Shown piece after piece: positions 19,173 through 28,602 of a stretch of DNA of 62,370 nt. Within the stretch, counting starts at the first letter, position 1, and each line of letters starts with the position of its first letter. The notes beneath the pieces were generated by a model. The model ran no database searches and had not been told where the DNA came from. It worked only from the letters and a program-made list of their open reading frames with translations. The position numbers and the translations under genes are program-made. This DNA comes from Rhodospirillaceae bacterium Spongia-Bin9 (GTDB lineage: Bacteria > Pseudomonadota > Alphaproteobacteria > Bin65): NCBI GenBank assembly GCA_900197615.1, contig FZLR01000005.1, positions 1 to 62,370 on the forward strand. The letters run 5' to 3'.

Positions 19173-19946
19173 TCAGTCGCCGGGCGCCACATCCGGCCGG
19201 CCGGCGGCCTTGCGGCGCTGAACCCGTTTGTAAACGACCGGCAGCATCGAAAGGATCGCCAAGCCGACCAGCGGCAGCAGGATTTCTGCCTTGAAGACGA
19301 TGCCGAGATCCGGCGAGCCGCCGCTTTCCAGCAGGGCGCCGATCCCGTTGCCGAGGCTGACATAAACCACCGAGCCGGGCATGATGCCGAAAAAGGTGGC
19401 GATCACATAGGTTCGCAGTTTGACGCCGAGGAATGCCGGGACCAGATTGACCAGCCAGAACGGGAATAGCGGAATCAGGCGCAATACCATCAGATAGGAA
19501 AAGGCATTCTCCCGGAACCCTTCTTCCATCCGGTGCAGCCAGCCTTCGGATTTCCGGCGCAGGATCGCGCCCAAGGCGGACCGGGCGGCGAGGAACAGGA
19601 TCGTCGCGCCGAGGGTTGCGGAAACGACAACGGCGATCGAGCCGGTGACGAGACCGAAGAAAAACCCGCCGACCAGCGTCGCAACAGCCCCGCCCGGGAT
19701 CGAGAAGGCGATCATGGCGGCGTAGGCCAGACCGTAGATGACCGGTGCCCAGATGCCGCGGGCTGCGATCCACTGCTCCAGCGCCTCGCGATGCTCGCGC
19801 AGCTGCTCGAAGCTGATATAGCGGTGCCAGCCCATGGCCAGGAACAGGGCCAGGCCGCACAGCAGGACCGCCAACGGCGCCACCCGCATCCAGCGGGACC
19901 GGGCATTCCGGGAGGTTGTTTCGGGGTTTGTCTGCGGGTCGGTCAC
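19173..19946 (-). CDS. TVP38/TMEM64 (DedA-like SNARE-associated) family membrane protein
   Basis: Inner-membrane protein of 257 residues from the GTG at 19946, or 238 from an ATG at 19889. The core (about 60-190) has the VTT-domain elements FSIPGGAVATLVGGFFFG, an RRKSEGWLHR segment and RLIPLFPFWLVNLVPAFLGV. Relatives include DedA-like proteins linked to lipid scrambling and envelope integrity; the exact role here is unknown. Its stop is seven bases before the histidine kinase start, so the kinase is in the same operon. Confidence 0.8.
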   Translation of the reverse strand: MTDPQTNPETTSRNARSRWMRVAPLAVLLCGLALFLAMGWHRYISFEQLREHREALEQWIAARGIWAPVIYGLAYAAMIAFSIPGGAVATLVGGFFFGLVTGSIAVVVSATLGATILFLAARSALGAILRRKSEGWLHRMEEGFRENAFSYLMVLRLIPLFPFWLVNLVPAFLGVKLRTYVIATFFGIMPGSVVYVSLGNGIGALLESGGSPDLGIVFKAEILLPLVGLAILSMLPVVYKRVQRRKAAGRPDVAPGD

Positions 19947-20271
19947 GGGACGGCGCGGTGCAGTCGGGCGGTAAAGTAGCGATCCATAGCGCGGCGGGCG
20001 GCGGTCGGACAGTGCAAATCGCTGTGACAATGCGCAAGCGCCCCCGGAACTCGCGAACGTGCGGATTCGTCGCCGCCCGCTGAGGCCTGGCCGTGTTGAC
20101 CGGACGGGCGCTCCATCCGTATATCCCGCTGAACGGCTTTCGGGCGCCGCCGGCGCCGGCGAGACCCCGACGGGACAGTCCGCCCCTGGCGGTATACCCG
20201 GCGGCGGCCAGCCGGCGTAACATACCGGCGGGCGATCCGGTTCGGCGCCGCAATTCAATGGAGTATGTCCG
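19947..20271 (+). promoter_or_regulatory. Intergenic region with rpmH operon promoter
   Basis: About 325 bases without a gene between TVP38 and rpmH. It holds a good sigma-70-type promoter reading right: TTGACC at 20096-20101, an 18-base spacer and TATATC at 20120-20125. This would start transcription near 20132 and give a leader of about 140 bases before rpmH. The leader has a GC-rich inverted segment (GCGCCGCCGGCGCC) near 20143-20160. A GGAG ribosome site at 20260 precedes the GTG start. Nothing else is seen. Confidence 0.6.
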
Positions 20272-20406
20272 GTGAAACGCACCTACCAGCCCAGCGTGCT
20301 GGTGCGCAAACGTCGTCACGGTTTCCGCGCACGGATGGCGACCAGGGGCGGCCGCCAGGTTCTGGCCCGCCGCCGCGCCAAGGGCCGCAAGCGGCTTTCG
20401 GCCTGA
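20272..20406 (+). CDS. rpmH: 50S ribosomal protein L34
   Basis: Small basic ribosomal protein of the large subunit, 44 residues from a GTG start: it opens MKRTYQPS, continues [17 protein letters not shown] and ends GRKRLSA, a full-length and typical L34. The start has GGAG eight bases upstream. It is the first gene of the conserved rpmH-rnpA-yidD-yidC cluster that usually lies near the chromosomal origin; dnaA and dnaN are not in this window. Confidence 0.97.
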   Translation: MKRTYQPSVLVRKRRHGFRARMATRGGRQVLARRRAKGRKRLSA

Positions 20407-20504
20407 CCTGCCGGCCCGGCGCCCGAGCGCCTTCGGGCGGCAACGCAATTTCGCAGCGCATTCGACAGATCGCCCACAGTCCGGCCAGCGGAACGCCCGA
20501 GAGG

Positions 20505-20927
20505 ATGCCAGCAGAACCGACCCTTCGGCGTCTCGAACGCCGCCCGGAATTCCTGCGGGTCCAGCACAAGGGGCGCCGCTGGATCGCGCCCGGGCTGGTC
20601 CTGCAGGCCTGCCCGGTCGCCAGGGCGGAAGGAGAAGCGCGGGCCGATATCGGCATCGGGCTTACCGCCAGCAAGAAAGTCGGCAACGCCGTCCAGCGTA
20701 ACCGGACGCGCCGGCGGCTCCGCGCGCTCGCAGCCGACGATCTGAAATGCCTCGCCAAGCCCGGCACCGATTATGTGCTGATCGCGCGCCGGGCCACGCT
20801 CACCCGCGCCTGGCCGGACCTGCAACGCGACCTCTACGAGGCCCTGAGGCGGCTGAATAAACTGCGCCGCCGAACTGCCGGGGCCGAAGCCGGGGATGAA
20901 GCCAGGGCCGGGGGGGAGGTCGCCTGA
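20505..20927 (+). CDS. rnpA: Ribonuclease P protein component
   Basis: Protein subunit of RNase P, which trims tRNA 5' leaders. The 140-residue protein has the family RNR motif ([13 protein letters not shown], about 66-78) and the preceding GLTASKKVG. The ATG at 20505 is chosen because homology begins at [13 protein letters not shown]; the ribosome site is poor (AGAGG almost touching the ATG), and the frame is open further upstream across rpmH. The C-terminus (last 25 residues) is an Ala/Gly/Glu-rich extension beyond the usual length and runs up to yidD. Confidence 0.92.
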   Translation: MPAEPTLRRLERRPEFLRVQHKGRRWIAPGLVLQACPVARAEGEARADIGIGLTASKKVGNAVQRNRTRRRLRALAADDLKCLAKPGTDYVLIARRATLTRAWPDLQRDLYEALRRLNKLRRRTAGAEAGDEARAGGEVA

Positions 20928-20931
20928 CCCG

Positions 20932-21222
20932 ATGCCGTCCGCCGCCGCCCCGCCGACAGACCTTCCGCCGCCGAGCCCTGCTGCACGCCTGATCCTGATT
21001 GCGATCCAGGCCTACCGCCTCACCCTGTCGGCCCTGCTCGGCCGCCAGTGCCGCTTTGCGCCGACCTGTTCGGAATATGCCGCCGACGCCGTGCGCAGCC
21101 ATGGCGCCCTGCGCGGCGGATGGCTCGGCCTGAAACGGATCGGCCGCTGCCACCCCTGGGGCGGATCGGGCTACGACCCCGTGCCGCCGCGCCGCCCGAT
21201 GGAGCCGTCGCGTGGGACCTGA
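20932..21222 (+). CDS. yidD: Membrane protein insertion efficiency factor YidD
   Basis: Small membrane-associated protein that helps YidC/Sec insertion. In 96 residues it shows the family signature [29 protein letters not shown] and the closing GYDPVP. I chose the ATG at 20932, four bases after the rnpA stop; an ATG at 20896 inside rnpA is also possible. Its 3' end overlaps the yidC start (21212) by eleven bases, so yidD and yidC are translationally coupled. Confidence 0.9.
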   Translation: MPSAAAPPTDLPPPSPAARLILIAIQAYRLTLSALLGRQCRFAPTCSEYAADAVRSHGALRGGWLGLKRIGRCHPWGGSGYDPVPPRRPMEPSRGT

Positions 21223-23281
21223 ACGGACGGACAGCCACAACCTGATCATGGCGATCCTGTTTTCGATCGCCATCATCTTCGGGTTCCAGTTGATCTTCGC
21301 TCCGCAGGAGAAGCTCGGCCAGCGGGACAGCGACCAGCAGTCCGGTACGCAGCAGGGGCAGGACATCGCCGGAAAATCCCGTTCGAAAGCTCCGGTCCGC
21401 ATCGTCGACGACAAGCCCGTCCTGCCGCGCAGGGAGGCGCTGGCCGTGTGCAGCGACAGCGACGGGCAGTCCCTCAGAATCCCGATCAGGACCGAGGTCG
21501 TCACCGGATCGATCTGCCGGGTCGGCGCGGTGTTCGACGATTTGACCCTGGAGAAACACTGGGAGACCATCAAGAAGCAGGAACGGATCCACCTGTTGCG
21601 GCCCGGCCGCACGAAGGGCGCCTACTATGTCGGCATGACCTGGGAAGTGCCGGGCCGGAGCGAGGGTGTCGTGCCGGGGCCGGATACCGTCTGGCAGGCC
21701 GACCGGAAGACGCTCGAGGTCGGCAAGCCGGTGACGCTGACCTGGAAGAACGGCGACGGCGTCGAGTTCCGCCGCACCTATTCCATCGACCGGAAATATC
21801 TCGTGACGGTCGAGCGCAAAGTCGTCAACCGCAGCGGCAAACCCTTTGTGCTGCGGCCGACCGGATTCGTCCACCGCCATGGCGAGCCGAAGACTTTCGG
21901 CTTCTTCATTCTCAGCGAAAGCGGCCATGCGACCGTCAAGGAGCCGGGCGAAGAAAACTACATCACGGTAGGACAGGAAATCTTCGACAGCCCCCTGGAT
22001 TATTCCGACCTCAAGGACGAGGCCCAGAGTTACCGGTCGACCGGCGGTTGGATCGCCTTCAGCGACCAGTACTGGGCGGTCGCCCTGGCGCCGGACCAGA
22101 AGGAAAAATACGAATTCACCTTCGATCACCGGGACAAGTTCGAAGGCTTCGAGGACGTCTTCCGGACCTATTTCAAGACCGAGACCGACACCCGGCTCGC
22201 GCCCGGCGGGGAGATCGCCCGGACGCTCCGGATTCTGGCCGGACCCAAGGAGTCCGCCGCCCTCAAATCCTATGAAGAGAAATTCGGCATCCCGCGATTC
22301 AACTGGCTGGTCGACTGGGGCTGGTTCTTCTTTCTCACCCAGCCCTTCTATTTGCTGCTCCAGATTCTGTTCGGCTATGTCGGCAATTTCGGCGTCGCCA
22401 TCCTGATCGCGACGATCCTGGTCAAGATCGTTTTCTTCCCGCTCGCCAACCGCTCCTACCGCAGCATGAGCCGGATGAAGAAGCTGCAGCCGGAGATGAT
22501 GAAGCTGCGCGAGCGCTATGCCGACGACAAGCAGGCGATGAACCGGGAGCTGATGGCGCTCTACAAGGAGAAAAAAATCAACCCGGCTTCCGGCTGCCTG
22601 CCCATCCTGCTCCAGATTCCGGTGTTCTTCGCGCTGTACAAGACGCTGTTCATTGCCGTGGACATGCGCCATGCGCCCTTCTTCGGCTGGATCCAGGATC
22701 TTTCGGCGCCGGACCCGACGACCATCGTGAACCTGTTCGGCCTCCTGCCGTGGGGGCCTTCGGGCATCCCCTATGTCGATATCGGCATCTGGCCGATCAT
22801 CATGGGCGTCACGATGTTCCTGCAGCAGAAGATCAACCCGCCGCCGGCCGATCCGATGCAGCAGAAAATCTTCATGGCGCTGCCCTTCGTGTTCACCGTC
22901 ATGCTTGCGATCTTCCCGGCCGGGCTGATCATCTACTGGGCCTGGAACAACACGCTCTCGATCGGCCAGCAATGGGTGATCATGAAGCGCATGGGCGTCT
23001 GGGAGAAGAAGCAGGCCGCCGGCAACATCCGCGATCTGGTTCCGGCCGAGGGCGATTCCGGGGGCGAGTCCGCGGATACGGAGGAGGCCGGCGACGACGA
23101 GACGGCGGAGGCCAAACCGCCTCCGAAGCGTAAGGCCCCCGCTCCGGCCGGGGCCGGCGCCCATCCCGGGCGCAGCAAGCAGAGCCGCAACAAGCCGCCC
23201 GCCGACAAGTCCGGCAAGGGCCGCGCGAAAGGCGGACGGGGCCGCCGCGGCATCGGCGGCGGACGCGGCCGGCGCAAATAG
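21212..23281 (+). CDS. yidC: Membrane protein insertase YidC with long acidic-then-basic tail
   Basis: Inserts proteins into the inner membrane with or without Sec. The 689-residue protein starts at GTG: TM1 near 11-29 ([15 protein letters not shown]), a large periplasmic P1 domain (about 50-355), then the conserved five-helix core from about 365 to 590 ([50 protein letters not shown]). The last 99 residues are unusual: an acidic stretch (about 610-632), then 55 residues with 19 Lys/Arg and one Asp, ending in GRG/RR repeats. Such basic tails bind ribosomes in some YidC/Oxa1 proteins; that role is inferred here. Confidence 0.95.
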   Translation: MGPERTDSHNLIMAILFSIAIIFGFQLIFAPQEKLGQRDSDQQSGTQQGQDIAGKSRSKAPVRIVDDKPVLPRREALAVCSDSDGQSLRIPIRTEVVTGSICRVGAVFDDLTLEKHWETIKKQERIHLLRPGRTKGAYYVGMTWEVPGRSEGVVPGPDTVWQADRKTLEVGKPVTLTWKNGDGVEFRRTYSIDRKYLVTVERKVVNRSGKPFVLRPTGFVHRHGEPKTFGFFILSESGHATVKEPGEENYITVGQEIFDSPLDYSDLKDEAQSYRSTGGWIAFSDQYWAVALAPDQKEKYEFTFDHRDKFEGFEDVFRTYFKTETDTRLAPGGEIARTLRILAGPKESAALKSYEEKFGIPRFNWLVDWGWFFFLTQPFYLLLQILFGYVGNFGVAILIATILVKIVFFPLANRSYRSMSRMKKLQPEMMKLRERYADDKQAMNRELMALYKEKKINPASGCLPILLQIPVFFALYKTLFIAVDMRHAPFFGWIQDLSAPDPTTIVNLFGLLPWGPSGIPYVDIGIWPIIMGVTMFLQQKINPPPADPMQQKIFMALPFVFTVMLAIFPAGLIIYWAWNNTLSIGQQWVIMKRMGVWEKKQAAGNIRDLVPAEGDSGGESADTEEAGDDETAEAKPPPKRKAPAPAGAGAHPGRSKQSRNKPPADKSGKGRAKGGRGRRGIGGGRGRRK

Positions 23282-23312
23282 CCGGGCCGTAGCCGGACTG
23301 CAACGGGCGCCC

Positions 23313-23993
23313 ATGGACGACGCCGCACCGGAATCCGAAGTCGACGATCCTGAAGCTGGCGATCTCGAGGCCGGCGATCTCGAAGCCGGCCGGCTGCTCT
23401 TCGCGCAGGAATGCAGCTTCGTCGCCGGAGTCGTGCGCGTTGCCGGCCTTCCGCCGGAGGTGCTGCCGGAGGTCGCCTTTGCCGGCCGCTCCAACGTCGG
23501 CAAGTCGAGCCTGATCAACGCGCTGACCAACCGGAAAACCCTGGCGCGGACGTCCAACACGCCGGGCCGGACGCAGCAGATCAATTTCTTCGACCTCGGT
23601 GCCCGGCTCTATCTGGTCGACCTCCCCGGCTACGGCTATGCCCGGGCTTCGAAGGTGTCGGTGCAGCGCTGGAATGCGCTGATCCGCGATTACCTGCGCG
23701 GCCGGGCGCGCCTGCGCCGGGTCTGCCTGCTGGTCGACGCGCGCCACGGCCTGAAGCCGAACGACGAGGAGATCATGGCGCTGCTGGATACGGCGGCCGT
23801 CTCCTACCAGATCGTGCTGACCAAATCGGACAAGCTGCACGGCGGCGGCCTCACGGCCTGCCTCGACCGAACGGCGCGCGCCGCCGCGCGCCATCCGGCC
23901 TGCCATCCCGACATCGCTGCGACCAGCGCCGAAAAGGGGCTCGGCATTCGGGAGTTGCGCGCCGCCCTTGCCACGGTCGCCGTCCCGGCCTAA
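23313..23993 (+). CDS. engB: Ribosome biogenesis GTPase EngB (YihA/YsxC)
   Basis: Small GTPase needed for 50S subunit assembly. The 226-residue protein carries G1 GRSNVGKS (about 59-66), G2/G3 elements NTPGRTQQINFF and DLPGYGYA, and G4 TKSDKL. The N-terminus has an acidic tandem repeat (EAGDLEAGDLEAG, about 13-25) encoded by a near-perfect 15-base duplication, beyond the family core. It follows yidC after 31 bases in the usual order. Confidence 0.93.
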   Translation: MDDAAPESEVDDPEAGDLEAGDLEAGRLLFAQECSFVAGVVRVAGLPPEVLPEVAFAGRSNVGKSSLINALTNRKTLARTSNTPGRTQQINFFDLGARLYLVDLPGYGYARASKVSVQRWNALIRDYLRGRARLRRVCLLVDARHGLKPNDEEIMALLDTAAVSYQIVLTKSDKLHGGGLTACLDRTARAAARHPACHPDIAATSAEKGLGIRELRAALATVAVPA

Positions 23994-24053
23994 ACGGCGG
24001 CGGCATCTTCCGCTACAATCGGCTCCAGAAGACCAGACAGGAACGGCCGCCCG

Positions 24054-24968
24054 ATGGCTGACCGGAAATTCAATCTGACCGAAGCCAAGCAGTGGCTGCG
24101 CACGGCGCGGACCCTGACCGAGGCGTTGCCCTACCTGCGGCGCTACGACGGCCAGACCTTCGTTATCAAGTACGGCGGCCATGCGATGGGCGACCAGCGC
24201 CTGTCCGACAATTTCGCCAACGATATCGTGCTGCTGAAACATGCCGGCGTGAACCCGATCATCGTGCACGGCGGCGGGCCGCAGATCGGCCGGATGCTGG
24301 AGCGGCTGAATATTAGCAGCGAGTTTGTCGACGGCCTGCGGGTGACCGACGCCGAGACGGTCAACATCGTCGAGATGGTGCTCTCCGGCTCGATCAACAA
24401 ACAGGTCGTGCAGGCGATCTACAAGGCCGGCGGCAAGGCGATCGGCCTGAGCGGCAAGGACGGCGGCCTGATCCGCGCGAAGAAGCTGACCCGCAGCAAG
24501 CGCGATCCGGATTCGAACATCGAGCGCATCCTCGACCTCGGCTTCGTCGGCGAACCGGAGTTCGTCGACCCTGAAATCATCGAGGACTTGCTGGACAGCG
24601 GCCTGATCCCGGTGATCGCGCCGATCGGCGTCGGCGCCAAGGGCGAGACCTACAATATCAATGCCGACACGGTGGCCGGCGCGGTCGCTGCCGCCAGCGA
24701 GGCAATCCGCATGTTCCTGCTGACCGACGTGCGCGGCGTGCTCGACAAGCAGGGCGAGCTGGTTCCCGAGTTGAGCGTCGGCGCCGCGCGCGCCCTGATG
24801 GAGGACGGCACCATCGCCGGCGGCATGATCCCGAAGGTCGAAACCTGCATCCGCGCCATCGAGGGCGGCGTCGAGGCCGCGGTGATCCTGGACGGAAGGG
24901 TGCCCCATTCCATGCTGCTGGAAATCTTCACCGAAAGCGGCACCGGCACCCTGATCCGCGCGGACTAG
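24054..24968 (+). CDS. argB: Acetylglutamate kinase
   Basis: Second step of arginine synthesis: phosphorylates N-acetylglutamate. The 304-residue amino-acid-kinase fold has [10 protein letters not shown] (about 40-48), the VHGGGPQIG acyl-glutamate loop (about 70-78), [10 protein letters not shown] and [10 protein letters not shown] near the C-terminus. Length and motifs are those of the arginine-sensitive, hexameric alphaproteobacterial type. It follows engB after 60 bases and precedes the HAD gene after 17, so a shared transcript is likely. Confidence 0.96.
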   Translation: MADRKFNLTEAKQWLRTARTLTEALPYLRRYDGQTFVIKYGGHAMGDQRLSDNFANDIVLLKHAGVNPIIVHGGGPQIGRMLERLNISSEFVDGLRVTDAETVNIVEMVLSGSINKQVVQAIYKAGGKAIGLSGKDGGLIRAKKLTRSKRDPDSNIERILDLGFVGEPEFVDPEIIEDLLDSGLIPVIAPIGVGAKGETYNINADTVAGAVAAASEAIRMFLLTDVRGVLDKQGELVPELSVGAARALMEDGTIAGGMIPKVETCIRAIEGGVEAAVILDGRVPHSMLLEIFTESGTGTLIRAD

Positions 24969-24985
24969 GCCGGAGCGTCCGCGCC

Positions 24986-25669
24986 ATGCCCGACCTGTCC
25001 CATATCGGCCATTGGGTGTTCGACCTCGACAACACGATCTACCCGGCCGAGTGCAACCTGTTCGCCCAGGTCGATGTGCGGATCGGCGCCTATATCGCCG
25101 ATACCCTGGACCTGCCGCACGACGAGGCGCGCCGGATGCAGAAGGGCTTTTTCCGCCGCTACGGAACGACGATGAAAGGGCTGATGCAGGAATACGGCAT
25201 CGATCCGCACCATTTCCTCGATTACGTCCACGACATCGATTACAGCCCGGTCCCGCCGTCGGCGGACCTCGCCGCGGCGCTCGACCGGCTCGGCGGCCCG
25301 AAATACATCTTCACCAACGGTTCGGTGAAACATGCCGAGGCGGTGCTGGACCGGCTCGGCGTGGCGGCGCAGTTTATCGACATTTTCGATATCGCCGCGG
25401 CCGGCTTCGATCCCAAGCCGCTCGACCCGTTCTACGACCTGTTCCTCGCGCGGCACGGCATGGACCCCGGTTCCACCGTGCTGGTCGAAGACATCGCGAT
25501 CAACCTGGAGCCGGCCCACGCGCGCGGCATGACGACCGTTCATGTCCGCACGCAAAGCGAGTGGGCGATGAACGGCCACGACGCCGACTATATCCACCAC
25601 ACGACGGACGATCTGGTCGGTTTCCTGGAGGCGGCGGCCGCGTGGATGGGAGAAAATCAGCGCGCCTGA
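24986..25669 (+). CDS. Pyrimidine 5'-nucleotidase-type HAD hydrolase
   Basis: HAD phosphatase of 227 residues in the SDT1/pyrimidine 5'-nucleotidase branch. Motif I is VFDLDNTIYP (about 10-19, nucleophile and acid/base Asp pair), motif II FTNGS, motif III Lys in GFDPKPLDPFYD, and motif IV VLVEDIAINLEPA. The cap is the helical type between motifs I and II. The substrate is inferred from the branch (UMP/CMP or a phosphosugar); the gene commonly follows argB in alphaproteobacteria. Confidence 0.86.
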   Translation: MPDLSHIGHWVFDLDNTIYPAECNLFAQVDVRIGAYIADTLDLPHDEARRMQKGFFRRYGTTMKGLMQEYGIDPHHFLDYVHDIDYSPVPPSADLAAALDRLGGPKYIFTNGSVKHAEAVLDRLGVAAQFIDIFDIAAAGFDPKPLDPFYDLFLARHGMDPGSTVLVEDIAINLEPAHARGMTTVHVRTQSEWAMNGHDADYIHHTTDDLVGFLEAAAAWMGENQRA

Positions 25670-25744
25670 GAGTTCAGAACTTTTCCACGGGCTTGGCGCG
25701 GCGCGTCCAGCATTGCTACCCGCACGCCGTTGCTATTCCTAACC

Positions 25745-25787
25745 GTCATATCGACCGGAGTGGCTCGCAGAGCCGCGGAGTTGCTTC
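25745..25787. repeat. Left half of the GTCAT...CGACCGG interspersed repeat (copy 1)
   Basis: Reads GTCATATCGACCGGAGTGGC and continues GCAGAGCCGCGGAG, matching the first 40 or so bases of the 120-base elements at 37699 and 59252. The right half is missing; the sequence runs straight into the 3' end of the M48 peptidase gene. Confidence 0.6.
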
Positions 25788-25789
25788 GC

Positions 25790-26626
25790 CTATTTGCCCT
25801 CGACCGGTTTCAGCGGTTTGCCGGCCCGTACGTCTTCGATCGCAGAGATCAGGTGCGCGATGCGGCGGTTATTGCTCGGGTGGGTTTCCAGAAACCCGAC
25901 GGTGCCTGCGAAGGTGCCCGACGATCGCTCCGCCTTGGCGCGGCTCATGCGCAGAAGGGCGCTTTGCATCGCGGTCAGCGGCAATCCGGCCTTGTGCAGG
26001 ATGTAGACGGCCGTCCGGTCGGCCTCGATCTCCATTTCGGGGCTGTAGGCGGTCGCGCCGAATTCCCAGCCCAGGCGCGTCGAATCGCGAACGAGCTGCT
26101 GGCCGCCTCCCCCCGACCCGGCGGACGCAACCGCTGCGAGACCGCCGAGAAGCAGGCCGCCGATGATCGCGTTGAACTTCTTGCTCTCGACATGGCCGTA
26201 CATGACATGGGCGAATTCGTGCGCCAGCACCCCGGCGATCTCGGCGTCCGTCCCCATATGATGCACGAGGCCGCCGTAAACGCCGACATTGTCGTCGTCG
26301 TCGGCGAAGGCGTTGATGTCCTTCTTTTTCGTATGAACCAGGACCTTGGTCTCCAGCATCGGCTTGCACCGTTCATCGGGCAGCTTGAGCTCCGTACAGA
26401 CGGCATGGGAGGCGAGCCTGACCCGCCGCAGGACGCGGTTGACCGTCGGCACCATTTGCCCGGTGGCGGTCTTGCGCGGCGGGCCGACCTGCGCGTGCTT
26501 CAGCGTCGCTTCCGCCTCGGCCTTCTGGCGCTCGTCGGGTTCGGCGATATCGAGATGGGGCGTTGCGCAGCCGGCGATCGCGAGTGCGGTCGCGAACAGG
26601 GCCGGCATAAGACGAATGACGCGCAC
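25790..26626 (-). CDS. M48-family metallopeptidase, lipoprotein
   Basis: Zinc peptidase of 278 residues in the LoiP/BepA-like M48 group that acts on envelope proteins in the periplasm. The N-terminus is a lipoprotein signal (LMPALFATALAIAGC, Cys about residue 20). The zinc site is LAHEFAHVMYGH with the third ligand Glu in EMEIEADRTAV. The GTG start at 26626 follows GGGAGAAACC; an upstream ATG would put 22 non-signal residues ahead of the signal. No TPR domain is attached, unlike BepA. A striking palindromic site precedes it (26664-26691). Confidence 0.87.
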   Translation of the reverse strand: MRVIRLMPALFATALAIAGCATPHLDIAEPDERQKAEAEATLKHAQVGPPRKTATGQMVPTVNRVLRRVRLASHAVCTELKLPDERCKPMLETKVLVHTKKKDINAFADDDDNVGVYGGLVHHMGTDAEIAGVLAHEFAHVMYGHVESKKFNAIIGGLLLGGLAAVASAGSGGGGQQLVRDSTRLGWEFGATAYSPEMEIEADRTAVYILHKAGLPLTAMQSALLRMSRAKAERSSGTFAGTVGFLETHPSNNRRIAHLISAIEDVRAGKPLKPVEGK

Positions 26627-26663
26627 GATGGTTTCTCCCCCGTTTGTTCCTGGACTGGATCGA

Positions 26664-26691
26664 ATAGTCAACGATTGACTATCGTGAGTCA
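26664..26691. promoter_or_regulatory. Overlapping palindromes of TTGACT/AGTCAA half-sites (operator candidate)
   Basis: ATAGTCAA-CGA-TTGACTAT (26664-26682) is a perfect 8+8 palindrome with a three-base centre. Its right arm also pairs with AGTCAA at 26686-26691 across ATCGTG. So AGTCAA, TTGACT and AGTCAA half-sites alternate over 28 bases, 38-65 bases upstream of the M48 GTG start. It lies in AT-richer sequence and is followed by no T-run, so an operator is more likely than a terminator. Confidence 0.5.
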
Positions 26692-26743
26692 AGGGACATG
26701 GCGCGGAAGCGGTGTTTCGGTTGCCGCCTGTCGGGATCGGGCG

Positions 26744-27535
26744 CTAGGCCAGCCGGTGGACGATGCCGCTCAGATCGTCCGCTGCCGGAGGAAAGCGCTC
26801 GAACACCAGCGGATCGTGGCCGGGAATCACCATCTCCGGTTCGCTCGCCAGCGCCAGCGCCGTATCGAGCGCCGCCAGATATTCCTCGACATTGTAGATA
26901 ATCCAGAAGGGCCGCCGGTCGGTCAGGTTCTCGTAGTAGTGCGCCGCGTCCGAGGCCAGCACCATCCAGCCCTTCGCCGTATGCACCCGCACGATCTGCA
27001 GGCCCTTCGTATGCCCGCCGACCCGGTGGAGCGTCAGGCCCGGCGCCAGCGCGCCGTCGCCGTCATGGAAGGCGACGCGGCGCTCGAACACCCGGTGGAC
27101 CATGGCGGCGACGTGATCGGCCTCGAAGGCGTGGGCGATCGCCGGCTCGGTCATGCAGCGGCCGGTGGCGAAGGCCATCTCGTCGTCCTGGAGATGGAAC
27201 CGTGCGGCGGGAAAATCGGCGAAGCCGCCGGCATGGTCGTAATGCAGATGGGTGATGACGACATCGTGGAGGGCCGCCGCATCCAGCCCGATCAGCGCCA
27301 GCCCCTCGGCCGCGCTGCGCAGATGGATGCGCTGCCGTTTGGCGGCGTCGGCGGCGCTGAAGCCGGTATCGACCGCCCAGGCCCGCTCGCCCGCCGGATC
27401 GACCACGGCCCAGATGAAATAGTCCATCGCCATCGGCAAATCGTGGGGATCGCCGCCGAGAAAGACCTCGGACCGGCGCCCGATACGCTCGGCATATTTG
27501 ATGGCATAGATGCGGTAGTGGGGGAGGGTGGGCAT
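26744..27535 (-). CDS. MBL-fold hydrolase, N-acyl homoserine lactonase-like
   Basis: Metallo-beta-lactamase-fold hydrolase of 263 residues. The metal motif is THLHYDHAGG (HxHxDH, about 100-109), with later His in GGHTKG and the C-terminal PGHDP. The overall pattern (DTGFSAADAAKR early, AHYYENL late) resembles the AiiA/AttM lactonase-like branch, but many members have other esters as substrates. It is transcribed toward the M48 gene and divergent from the PhyH gene. No signal peptide. Confidence 0.82.
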   Translation of the reverse strand: MPTLPHYRIYAIKYAERIGRRSEVFLGGDPHDLPMAMDYFIWAVVDPAGERAWAVDTGFSAADAAKRQRIHLRSAAEGLALIGLDAAALHDVVITHLHYDHAGGFADFPAARFHLQDDEMAFATGRCMTEPAIAHAFEADHVAAMVHRVFERRVAFHDGDGALAPGLTLHRVGGHTKGLQIVRVHTAKGWMVLASDAAHYYENLTDRRPFWIIYNVEEYLAALDTALALASEPEMVIPGHDPLVFERFPPAADDLSGIVHRLA

Positions 27536-27720
27536 TCTTCTTCATCCCGGCGGAAACGCTTCTTTTTCGAGATCCAGATTGGCTCAACCCGCCGGCGGCG
27601 GATAGGGGAAAATCGGCGGCGATTTCCGACGGCGTCCGCCCGCAGCCGGCGAGTCTGTTTGCTTCGCCACCGACTCGTGGAATTATGGTGGGTAGCCTTG
27701 TCCCAAAAGCGCCATTCGCC

Positions 27721-28602
27721 ATGACCGCCAGCCTGGTCCGACTGCCCGCCACGGCGCCGCTCACAGACATCATTGCCGCGCTCGATGCCGATGGCGCCGC
27801 CATCGCCGAGGACTTTCTTGCGCCGGAGCAGCTCGAATCCCTGAACGCCGATTTCGACCGGATCGTCGGCAGGCTGGCGCCCGGCGTCCGCAATCCGACG
27901 ATGGCGGTCATGGAAGAATTCTACGGTGGGTCGACCGTCCGCTTCGACGGTCTGCCGGGCAAGTCGGCAGCCTTCGTGGAAATCATGCAATCGCCGATGC
28001 TGACCGGCCTGGCAGACCACTACCTGCTGCCCCATTGCCTCGATTACCTGTTCAACACCGGCCAGTTTATCGAGATCCGGCCCGGCGAAACCGCCCAGCG
28101 CCTGCACCGGGACGAGGATGCCTGGCGTTTCGGGCCCTTGGTCGCCGAAGGCCCGCGCGCCCAGCTCGAAGTCGAGGCGATGGTCGCGCTCTCCGATTTC
28201 ACCGCCGCGAACGGGGCGACGCAGGTCGTGCCCGGCAGCCATCTGTGGCCGGCCGACCGCGAGCCGGAACCGGAGGAAATCCTACAGGCCGAGATGCCGG
28301 CCGGCTCGGCGCTGCTCTATCTCGGCTCCACCGTCCATGGCGGTGGCGCCAACCGGACCGCGGCCGAGGCCCGGCGCGGTATGTTCGTCGGTTATGTCGT
28401 CGGCTGGCTGCGCACCGAGGAAAACATGTTCTTGACCGTGCCGCTGGATCAGGTGCGGGGTTTCCCCCGCCGCGTCCAGGAAGTGCTCGGCTACAAGGCT
28501 CACCGGGCCATTGGCGTCGTGGATGTCGGCGATCCGGGGGCGGTGCTGACCCGGCAGGCGCCCGGAGCCGTCCGCGTCCAGAGGAGCAATAAAAGCCTAT
28601 AG
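27721..28602 (+). CDS. Phytanoyl-CoA dioxygenase (PhyH) family protein
   Basis: Fe(II)/2-oxoglutarate-dependent oxygenase of 293 residues. The iron triad is seen as LHRDEDAW (His and Asp, about 125-130) and the distal His in STVHGGGANRT (about 204), with the 2-oxoglutarate Arg in EARRGMFVGY. Family members hydroxylate diverse small molecules; the substrate cannot be read from the sequence. I chose the ATG at 27721, where homology begins; an ATG at 27685 adds twelve residues. Confidence 0.85.
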   Translation: MTASLVRLPATAPLTDIIAALDADGAAIAEDFLAPEQLESLNADFDRIVGRLAPGVRNPTMAVMEEFYGGSTVRFDGLPGKSAAFVEIMQSPMLTGLADHYLLPHCLDYLFNTGQFIEIRPGETAQRLHRDEDAWRFGPLVAEGPRAQLEVEAMVALSDFTAANGATQVVPGSHLWPADREPEPEEILQAEMPAGSALLYLGSTVHGGGANRTAAEARRGMFVGYVVGWLRTEENMFLTVPLDQVRGFPRRVQEVLGYKAHRAIGVVDVGDPGAVLTRQAPGAVRVQRSNKSL

